This document shows, piece by piece, positions 1 through 5,681 of a DNA stretch of 5,681 nucleotides. The notes below the pieces were generated by a model. The model was not told where the DNA came from and did not search any database. It worked only from the letters and a program-made list of their open reading frames with translations. How positions within the stretch are numbered: position 1 is the first letter of the stretch; the number at the start of each line of letters is the position of its first letter. The stretch is from an uncultured Erysipelotrichales bacterium (GTDB lineage Bacteria; Bacillota_I; Bacilli_A; Erysipelotrichales; Coprobacillaceae): contig CAKVJS010000083.1 in the NCBI GenBank assembly GCA_934754755.1, positions 1 to 5,681 of the forward strand, in the 5' to 3' direction. Both the position numbers and the translations under genes were made by a program.

Positions 1-2152
1 TTTGCGCAAAGATATCACGAATATCATCAAATACACCGGTATACGTTGCAGGATTCGACCGTGGTGTACGCCCAATGGGATCTTGGGATATAGAGATAAC
101 CTTATCAATATGATCCAGCCCAGTCATCTTACGATATTGTCCAGGTTTAATTTTTGATTGATAAATATGTACCTGCAAAGCATGGGCAATAATTTCATTG
201 ACGAGTGTTGATTTTCCACTACCACTCACACCGGTTACTACTGTCATCGTCCCCAATGGGATAGAAACATTGATATTCTTTAAATTATTTTCTTTGGCAC
301 CCATAACTTTTAGAAACTTTCCATTTCCTTTTTTTCGAACTGTCGGTACCTGAATCTTTTTTTCGCCTGATAAATATTGCCCAGTTATCGATGTTGGACA
401 ATTCTTAATCGTATCTAAGGAACCAGCAGCAATTACCTTACCACCATGAACCCCGGCACCAGGGCCAATATCAATAATATAATCACTCGCCCGCATCGTA
501 TCCTCATCGTGTTCTACAACAAGTACACTATTACCTAGATCACGAATGTCTAATAACGTTTGAATTAGCTTATTATTATCCCGTTGGTGTAATCCAATCG
601 ATGGCTCATCCAATACATATAAGACTCCCGTTAAACGAGAACCAATTTGGGTTGCGAGTCGAATCCTCTGTGCTTCACCGCCAGATAACCCACTGGCTCT
701 TCGAGAAAGTGTTAAGTATCCTAGACCAACATTATGTAAAAAGGAGAGACGATCATGAATTTCCTTGATAACTAAAGATGCTACTTGTTGATCATAATCG
801 GACAGTTGCCACTCATCCATGGCGTGTAACGCTTGATCAATCGACATATCGGTGAACTCACTTATATTTTTGTCTTCCACCTGCACACTTAAGACCGTTT
901 CATTTAACCGTTTTCCTTGACACGTTGGACAAGTATGTTCGGCCATAAAAGAAGCATACCATTCCTTTGACCAAGACGAAGTCGTTTCTTGGTATCTTCT
1001 AGCAATTAATGCCTTCACCCCTTCAATCGGTTTTTTAGTTTTATTAATATTTCCCGAACTAGACATAATCTCATAGGAAATATCAGTTTTTGATCCTTCT
1101 AAAATAATCCGTAACTCTCGTTTGGTGAAATCCTTTAGTGGTTTATCAAGATCAATATGGTAGTGTTGACATAAAACAAGGAATTTTTGCCACTCAATTC
1201 GATCTGTTCCCACCGATGTTCTAAAATAACGAATTCCACCCTGGTTAATACTTTTCGAGGGATCTGGAATGAGTAAATCAATATCGACTTCATTTTTGAT
1301 CCCAATGCCGCGACAATCATCACAAGCACCTAATGGATTATTAAAAGAAAATAACCTTGGTTCTAATTTTGGGACACTAAAACCACAAATTGGACACGCT
1401 AAATTTTCTGAAAATAATTCCTGCTTACCCGTACTAATGTTTTCTACAACCACTTCTCCGCCCGTTAATTGTAAAGCTACTTCCAACGAATCGATCAAGC
1501 GACTGCGATACCCATCTTTTTTTATGATACGGTCGACAACAACAGCGATCGTATGCTTCTTATTTTTATCTAATTGTATTTCCTCATCTAACAGGTGCAT
1601 TTGACCATCAATTTGAACTCGTAAAAATCCTTCCTTTAGTAAATTTTCTAAAGTATCTTTAAAAGTTCCTTTCTGATTTTTCGCAATATTCGCGAGTACT
1701 TGTAATTTAGCACCATCTTCATATTTATCAATACTATCAGCGATTTGTTCTATCGATTGGGACTCGATCAAGGTTCCATGTTCCGGACAATATGCTTTAC
1801 CAATACGGGCATATAACAACCGTAAATAATCAAATACTTCCGTTACCGTTCCAACCGTAGAACGAGGATTATTGGAAGTCGTCTTTTGATCAATTGCAAT
1901 CGCTGGCGACAAGCCTTCTATACTATCTACATCAGGCTTTTCCATATTTCCTAGAAACATCCGGGCATAGGCACTTAACGATTCAACATAACGACGTTGC
2001 CCCTCTGCATAGATCGTATCAAACGCTAAAGAACTTTTCCCGGATCCAGACAACCCTGTTATAATAACTAATTTATTTTTCGGTATTTCTAGATTAATAT
2101 CCTGTAGGTTATTTTCTCTAGCTCCCTTTATGATGAGTGCATCTTTCTCCAT
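1..2152 (-). CDS. uvrA: Excinuclease ABC subunit A, UvrA (3'-truncated by window edge)
   Basis: UvrA is the dimeric ABC-type ATPase that scans DNA for bulky lesions in nucleotide excision repair and loads UvrB. The first 717 codons are present without a frameshift; roughly the last quarter (the family is about 940-950 residues) lies outside the window. Visible in order: Walker A of ATPase I (GLSGSGKSS, residues 33-41); the IDQKTTSNNPRSTVGT block (87-102); a CPEHG cysteine/histidine site (122-126); a zinc module with CPIC at 253-256 and CDDC at 277-280; CPTCQGKRL (408-416); the ABC signature SGLSGGEAQR (487-496); Walker B VLYVLDEPS (510-518); the switch-histidine region VVEHDED (545-551); Walker A of ATPase II (GVSGSGKST, 641-649); and the family-typical QDPIGRTPRSNPATYTG (690-706). 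The ATG start gives the usual N-terminus (GARENNL at residues 10-16), and no other in-frame start is near. It overlaps the 3' end of the upstream cca-like gene by 35 bases. The second zinc finger and the second signature/Walker B cannot be judged here. Confidence 0.97.
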   Translation of the reverse strand, partial: MEKDALIIKGARENNLQDINLEIPKNKLVIITGLSGSGKSSLAFDTIYAEGQRRYVESLSAYARMFLGNMEKPDVDSIEGLSPAIAIDQKTTSNNPRSTVGTVTEVFDYLRLLYARIGKAYCPEHGTLIESQSIEQIADSIDKYEDGAKLQVLANIAKNQKGTFKDTLENLLKEGFLRVQIDGQMHLLDEEIQLDKNKKHTIAVVVDRIIKKDGYRSRLIDSLEVALQLTGGEVVVENISTGKQELFSENLACPICGFSVPKLEPRLFSFNNPLGACDDCRGIGIKNEVDIDLLIPDPSKSINQGGIRYFRTSVGTDRIEWQKFLVLCQHYHIDLDKPLKDFTKRELRIILEGSKTDISYEIMSSSGNINKTKKPIEGVKALIARRYQETTSSWSKEWYASFMAEHTCPTCQGKRLNETVLSVQVEDKNISEFTDMSIDQALHAMDEWQLSDYDQQVASLVIKEIHDRLSFLHNVGLGYLTLSRRASGLSGGEAQRIRLATQIGSRLTGVLYVLDEPSIGLHQRDNNKLIQTLLDIRDLGNSVLVVEHDEDTMRASDYIIDIGPGAGVHGGKVIAAGSLDTIKNCPTSITGQYLSGEKKIQVPTVRKKGNGKFLKVMGAKENNLKNINVSIPLGTMTVVTGVSGSGKSTLVNEIIAHALQVHIYQSKIKPGQYRKMTGLDHIDKVISISQDPIGRTPRSNPATYTGVFDDIRDIFAQ

Positions 2153-3401
2153 GGTTTTTGTACTTCCTCCTGATTTCCTGCATGATTTGATCTTTACTTT
2201 GACCTTGCATTTGTAGCTTATATGCAGTGTCTAATATTTTCGTATACATAGGTGATGGTGGAAACCCATAGTCCCTTAATAAGGCCCCAGTAATATACGG
2301 TACTTCCACTTTTGTACCACAACTATCAAATTTTGTTTGCATATAAGTTTCCATCATTCTAATACTTTTATCATTATTCATCAAGTATCTACAACATTGA
2401 ATAAAATTATACAGGTCTAAAGCAGGCAATATATCTTCTATTTGTCGCAATAAATTCATATAAGAAACAGCACTAGTATCAACAAGCGTTAGCCTTTTAA
2501 CCGTACCAAAAGCTTGCCACATGGTAGTTATATACCGTTTTATTCGTTTATTACCTATGCCAAAAAGAGCGTATATACTTTCTGGTGTGCTTTGGATACA
2601 ACAAAACCCTAGACAACTAAACATAAAGGCTAAGTGATCGTCTGTTTGTCTACGCGAAGCTGCTTCTATCATGTCTTGACATGCATCCCATGCATAGGTG
2701 GGCTCTAGTGCACCAATATCATATAAAAAGGAAAGTCCCTGAACTGGGTTTTTGGTTACTAACAGTTTACTATATTCCCGATATATATGAGATGAGCTTA
2801 ATTGCTCCAATCCCCCCTCCTTTACCATCTGCTTACAAATATGTTTAGTGGCATCTGATACTTGATAGGATAATTGTGAAGCAAAGCGGGCTGCCCGCAA
2901 AACCCGCAGTGGGTCTTCTTCAAAGGATTCTGAATTCACCATATGTATCCTTTGGTTATGCATAGCGTCTAGACCATCATAAAAATCCAAAATAAATCCT
3001 GTCTGATACTCATACAAAAGTGCATTTATTGTAAAGTCTCTTCGCTTTGTTGCTTCTTTAACCGATAAGTAGGGATCGATAGCAATCATAAAATCTCGAT
3101 GATTCTTACCCGCTTTTATTTCCTTGCGCGGTAAGGTAAAATCAACACCCGGTAATTCTTTTAAAGAAAAGACACCAAACGATTGGTTAAGATATTCAAG
3201 AGAGCCAAAGGTCGTTAAAACTGTTATTAACTGCTCTATGTCTAGTCCATATACTTCTACATCAATATCTGGTTTAGATGAAACAAATCCAGTTAGAGCA
3301 TCACGAACCAAGCCGCCTACTATATAGGGCTTGCCTCCCTGCTTTGTAATAGCATCTAATATCACAGTCAAAGTGGAAGGTATATGTATTTTATTTTTCA
3401 C
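2118..3401 (-). CDS. cca: tRNA nucleotidyltransferase / poly(A) polymerase family protein (CCA-adding enzyme-like)
   Basis: A class II nucleotidyltransferase of 427 residues, most likely the enzyme that builds or repairs the 3'-CCA end of tRNAs from CTP and ATP in the cytoplasm. Motifs seen: [10 protein letters not shown] (29-38), the metal-binding DID (Asp45, Asp47), LPRKE (90-94), RRDFTINAL (120-128) and the base-selecting EDxxR (Glu162, Asp163, Arg166) followed by VLRAARF. Residues from about 190 on are helical and poorly conserved, as in the body and tail of the family; I see no HD hydrolase motif. The stretch before RRDFTINAL (LPRKE, then HRDF) resembles the proteobacterial/multifunctional branch more than the Bacillus branch, from memory. 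The GTG start is the first possible one, since a TAA lies two codons upstream, and a weak GGAAA precedes it. It overlaps uvrB by 11 bases and uvrA by 35. About 18 of 31 isoleucines use ATA, far more than in its neighbours. A poly(A) polymerase, CC-adding or A-adding role cannot be excluded from sequence. Confidence 0.87.
   Translation of the reverse strand: MKNKIHIPSTLTVILDAITKQGGKPYIVGGLVRDALTGFVSSKPDIDVEVYGLDIEQLITVLTTFGSLEYLNQSFGVFSLKELPGVDFTLPRKEIKAGKNHRDFMIAIDPYLSVKEATKRRDFTINALLYEYQTGFILDFYDGLDAMHNQRIHMVNSESFEEDPLRVLRAARFASQLSYQVSDATKHICKQMVKEGGLEQLSSSHIYREYSKLLVTKNPVQGLSFLYDIGALEPTYAWDACQDMIEAASRRQTDDHLAFMFSCLGFCCIQSTPESIYALFGIGNKRIKRYITTMWQAFGTVKRLTLVDTSAVSYMNLLRQIEDILPALDLYNFIQCCRYLMNNDKSIRMMETYMQTKFDSCGTKVEVPYITGALLRDYGFPPSPMYTKILDTAYKLQMQGQSKDQIMQEIRRKYKNHGERCTHHKGS
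2166..2171 (-). promoter_or_regulatory. Shine-Dalgarno site for uvrA, inside the cca-like gene
   Basis: AGGAGG on the minus strand is a perfect Shine-Dalgarno core and the best one upstream of uvrA. It is followed by 13 bases before the ATG, longer than the usual 5-9. It lies within the last codons of the upstream nucleotidyltransferase gene (the Arg-Arg codons AGG AGG of its C-terminal tail), so ribosomes translating that gene pass over it. This suggests translational coupling. The assignment to uvrA is firm because no other start codon fits it. Confidence 0.7.
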
Positions 3402-5364
3402 CTTTTATTTCCGCGATCATATCGCGTAACTCCATGGCTCTTTCAAAGTCTAACTCACGGGCTGCTTGTTTCATTTTCTGTTCTAATTCCGTTATTAATT
3501 TTTCTTTATCTTGTTTTGTTAGTGTCTTCTTTTTCTTAAGTAGACTACTTGCACTCTCGATACTTTCTTGGCTATGTATCGAATCTCGAATTTCTTTACG
3601 CACGGTTTGCGGCGTAATATTGTATTTTTTGTTATGTTCTTCTTGTATCTTACGACGACGAGCTGTTTCCTCGATGGCATAACGCATTGACTCCGTTATC
3701 GAATCAGCATACATAATAACCTTACCATTCACATTGCGGGCTGCTCGACCAATCGTTTGAATTAGCGATCGATTACTTCGTAGGAAACCTTCCTTATCCG
3801 CATCTAGAATACAGACCAAACTTACTTCTGGTAAATCCAATCCTTCCCGCAGTAAATTAATACCGATTAATACATCATGTTTTCCTAAACGTAAATCACG
3901 GAGTATTTCGGTCCGTTCTAATGTTTTTGTATCGGAATGTAAATAGGCAACCTTAACGCCAAGTTCTTGTAAATAAGCACTTAAGTCCTCCGCCATTCGT
4001 TTTGTTAGGGTTGTGATTAACACCCTTTCCTGTTTTTTAGTACGTTCCTCGATCTGACTAATAATATCATCGATCTGGCCTTTGATTGGTAGCACCTCAA
4101 TGATCGGATCCAACAATCCAGTCGGCCGAATAATTTGTTCAATTACTTTATGGTCTACCTTTTCCATTTCATAGTCTCCAGGCGTTGCAGAAATATAAAT
4201 GGCCTGATTAATTTTAGAAATAAATTCAGGAAACTGTAATGGGCGATTATCTAAGGCACTAGGCAAGCGGAAACCATATTCCACGAGTGTTTCCTTTCTA
4301 GCTCGATCGCCATTAAACATTCCTCTAATTTGTGGTAACATGACATGGCTCTCATCAACAACCAATAAAAAGTCATCAGGAAAATAGTCCAATAGTGTAT
4401 ACGGACGTTGTCCGGCTTTTCGTCCATCAATATGGCGTGAATAATTTTCAATACCGGGGCACATCCCTACCTCTCGTAACATTTCCACATCATGTCGGGT
4501 TCTCTGTTCCAATCGCTCGTGCTCTAGTGGTTTATGTTCTTCTTTAAACTGGGCCAACCGATCTTCTAATTCATCTTGGATTGTTTTACAGGCCCGTAAC
4601 ATTTGTTCCTTCTTTGTAACATATCCATAGGGTGGATAAATTGTATATGTCCGATAGTTACCAAGTCGCTTCCCGGTTAGAGGATCAACTTCGCTGATTC
4701 TTTCCACTGTATCACCAAACAATTCAATTCGAATAATCCATTTATCCGTATGTCCTGGGACAATTTCAATGACATCGCCTCGCACGCGAAAAGTACCCTT
4801 TACTTGATCGATATCATTGCGTTGGTATTGGCGATCAACTAAATAGGTTAATAGTTCACGACGATCGATTTCTTGATCAGTACGTAAAGAAAAGATCATT
4901 TCTTTATATTGTTCTGGATTTCCTAATCCATATATGGAAGCTACAGATCCAACAACAATTGTATCTCTACGTTCAATTAAAGAGTTCATGGCTGCCGAAC
5001 GTAACATTTCAATTTCATAGTTGGACTTGGCCGTTTTATCAATATATAAATCACGTCCCGGTATATAGGCCTCGGGTTGATAGAAATCAAAGTTCGAAAC
5101 GAAGTATTCAACTCTATTATTAGGAAAAAACTCTTTAAATTCCGAGTATAGTTGTCCAGCTAGTGTTTTATTATGCGCTAGTACAAGCGTTGGCTTATTT
5201 ATAGCAGCAATCACATTTGATATCGTAAATGTCTTTCCTGTTCCGGTTCCACCTAACAATACTTGTTCCTTTTTACCTGCCTTAACCCCTTCTATAAGTT
5301 GTTCAATCGCTTTTGGTTGATCTCCTTTTGGTTGATACTCCGATACGAGTTTAAATGTATCCAA
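3391..5364 (-). CDS. uvrB: Excinuclease ABC subunit B, UvrB
   Basis: UvrB is the helicase-like subunit of nucleotide excision repair. Loaded by UvrA, it inserts a beta-hairpin between the strands to verify damage, then recruits UvrC for incision. The gene is complete at 657 residues, normal for the family. Numbering from a GTG three codons further upstream (5373), visible motifs are: Walker A GGTGTGKT (41-48); the hairpin around 91-115, including FYQPEAY (97-103); the DESH box (340-343) followed by [25 protein letters not shown] (395-402); the LREGLDLPE block (508-516); QTIGRAARN (539-547); and a C-terminal UVR motif (about 625-657) that contacts UvrC. I chose TTG at 5364 because the upstream GTG sits inside a near-perfect Shine-Dalgarno sequence, and the resulting [16 protein letters not shown] fits the family N-terminus. 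Three hairpin tyrosines are replaced (N94, F95, F97), while Y98, Y103 and Y110 remain. Walker A begins with Gly-Gly rather than Gly-Ala/Val. It follows the protease gene closely and overlaps the cca-like gene by 11 bases. No DinR box is seen. Confidence 0.98.
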   Translation of the reverse strand: MDTFKLVSEYQPKGDQPKAIEQLIEGVKAGKKEQVLLGGTGTGKTFTISNVIAAINKPTLVLAHNKTLAGQLYSEFKEFFPNNRVEYFVSNFDFYQPEAYIPGRDLYIDKTAKSNYEIEMLRSAAMNSLIERRDTIVVGSVASIYGLGNPEQYKEMIFSLRTDQEIDRRELLTYLVDRQYQRNDIDQVKGTFRVRGDVIEIVPGHTDKWIIRIELFGDTVERISEVDPLTGKRLGNYRTYTIYPPYGYVTKKEQMLRACKTIQDELEDRLAQFKEEHKPLEHERLEQRTRHDVEMLREVGMCPGIENYSRHIDGRKAGQRPYTLLDYFPDDFLLVVDESHVMLPQIRGMFNGDRARKETLVEYGFRLPSALDNRPLQFPEFISKINQAIYISATPGDYEMEKVDHKVIEQIIRPTGLLDPIIEVLPIKGQIDDIISQIEERTKKQERVLITTLTKRMAEDLSAYLQELGVKVAYLHSDTKTLERTEILRDLRLGKHDVLIGINLLREGLDLPEVSLVCILDADKEGFLRSNRSLIQTIGRAARNVNGKVIMYADSITESMRYAIEETARRRKIQEEHNKKYNITPQTVRKEIRDSIHSQESIESASSLLKKKKTLTKQDKEKLITELEQKMKQAARELDFERAMELRDMIAEIKGEK

Positions 5365-5368
5365 TGTT

Positions 5369-5378
5369 ATCACCCCTT
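5369..5378 (-). promoter_or_regulatory. Shine-Dalgarno site for uvrB
   Basis: The minus strand reads AAGGGGTGAT here, the ideal 16S-complementary AAGGAGGTGAT lacking one base. Four bases (AACA) separate its end from the TTG at 5364, and the AGGGG core is 8 bases from that TTG, an ideal distance. The alternative GTG start at 5373-5371 lies inside this site and would have no usable Shine-Dalgarno sequence of its own: the nearest other candidate, GGAAG, is 14 bases away. The site begins just after the stop codon of the upstream protease gene, so coupling is likely. Confidence 0.7.
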
Positions 5379-5379
5379 A

Positions 5380-5681
5380 CTAAATTACTTCCAACATGCG
5401 CTTATATTGCACATCATTTTCAGGTTTGTTGGTAAATAAAAGTGTTTGGGCAATTAAAACTTGTTGATTATTCGAATCGTATTGTCCATTACTTTCGAGT
5501 CCATGATCTTTTTGAAATTGTTTTAAGGCCGTTTCTGTTTGTATTGAAAAATAACCATCCTGACGACCTGGTGCATATCCCAAAATTTGTAACATATCTT
5601 GCATTCCTATTATACTTTGACTGACCTGATCAACATGTAATGGTTCCTCTATTTTTTTTGTTACCACTCGATGCAAATCAT
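5380..5681 (-). CDS. C-terminal part of an S41-type carboxyl-terminal processing protease (CtpB-like), peptidoglycan-binding domain
   Basis: This is the last 100 or so codons of a longer gene. The frame stays open to the window edge, and the apparent TTG start at 5676 is only a leucine codon. About 75 residues form a peptidoglycan_binding_1 repeat: an initial helix (MQDMLQILGY), then PGRQDGYFSIQTETALKQF, QKDHGLESNG and a closing helix, ending in PENDVQYKRML. That ending, with the LGY-PGR-DGYF pattern, closely resembles the C-terminus of CtpB-type S41 serine proteases as I remember them, where this domain follows the PDZ and protease domains. The catalytic Ser/Lys and PDZ domain would be outside the window, so the protease call rests on the tail and on gene order (an S41 protease gene commonly precedes uvrB-uvrA in Bacillota). 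Such proteases act outside the membrane, trimming secreted or membrane proteins. The TAG stop lies 6 bases before the upstream candidate start of uvrB. It could instead be another secreted protein with a peptidoglycan-binding tail. Confidence 0.75.
   Translation of the reverse strand, partial: DLHRVVTKKIEEPLHVDQVSQSIIGMQDMLQILGYAPGRQDGYFSIQTETALKQFQKDHGLESNGQYDSNNQQVLIAQTLLFTNKPENDVQYKRMLEVI

Noticed and set aside
1269..1604. Open frame of 111 codons on the plus strand.
   Set aside because: It lies antisense to the conserved zinc-module region of uvrA, has no recognisable domain, and is explained as a shadow of that gene. The shorter frames at 1135-1329, 3124-3327, 3434-3682, 4251-4451 and 5442-5624 were rejected for the same reason.
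2118..2171. Possible frameshift or misassembly at the long cca-uvrA overlap.
   Set aside because: Both frames read cleanly: the cca-like frame ends in TAG, and uvrA begins with ATG and a canonical N-terminus. A true 35-base overlap is the simplest reading.
5374..5400. Search for a DinR/LexA-type SOS operator (GAAC-N4-GTTC) upstream of uvrB.
   Set aside because: No such palindrome is present at the uvrB start or elsewhere in the window that I can find; any SOS control would act upstream of the window.
5609..5614. Perfect TATAAT on the minus strand, inside the protease tail, as a possible internal promoter for uvrB.
   Set aside because: No -35 element lies at 16-19 bases upstream (the hexamers there are unrelated to TTGACA). 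A TTGATC is only 13 bases away and there is no extended -10 TG, so it is most likely a chance match in AT-rich coding sequence.
1..5681. Mycoplasma-type genetic code, considered because of the UvrB hairpin similarity.
   Set aside because: All tryptophans at conserved positions are TGG and no in-frame TGA interrupts the genes, so the standard code is sufficient.
1..5681. CRISPR arrays, insertion sequences, tRNA/rRNA genes, riboswitches and rho-independent terminators.
   Set aside because: The window is almost entirely coding with no spaced direct repeats, no transposase frame and no intergenic space large enough for such elements.

Overview
The window is a stretch of low-GC, Gram-positive-type (Bacillota) chromosome. 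It is packed with four minus-strand genes in one direction and leaves only 6 bases outside any coding region. Tryptophan is read from TGG and the genes end with TAA or TAG, so the standard code applies and UGA is not reassigned as in Mycoplasma. Ribosome-binding sites are purine-rich and Bacillota-like. The UvrB damage-recognition hairpin carries an S-N-F-D-F-Y variant that I associate from memory with Erysipelotrichia and Mollicutes relatives. That placement is a tentative inference.

Layout in the direction of transcription (high to low coordinates): the C-terminal end of a CtpB/S41-type processing protease, consisting of its peptidoglycan-binding domain (5681-5380, start outside the window); uvrB (5364-3391, complete); a tRNA nucleotidyltransferase gene of the CCA/poly(A) polymerase family (3401-2118, complete); and uvrA (2152-1, first 717 codons, C-terminus outside the window). 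The genes are 6 bases apart or overlap by 11 and 35 bases, so they are very probably co-transcribed and translationally coupled. I see no terminator, no credible internal promoter and no DinR/LexA-type GAAC-N4-GTTC box. The operon promoter must lie upstream of the window.

Functionally, UvrA and UvrB form the damage-sensing half of nucleotide excision repair. UvrA2 finds the distortion and loads UvrB, which verifies the lesion and recruits UvrC. A protease gene ahead of uvrB-uvrA is a familiar order in Bacillota. The unusual element is the nucleotidyltransferase gene wedged between uvrB and uvrA. It overlaps both neighbours and uses isoleucine and arginine codons quite differently from them.

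This is essentially a housekeeping DNA-repair operon, and I found no evidence of a new biological system. The points worth a second look are the inserted cca-like gene and its codon bias, the likely mis-assigned uvrB start, and the substituted tyrosines of the UvrB hairpin.
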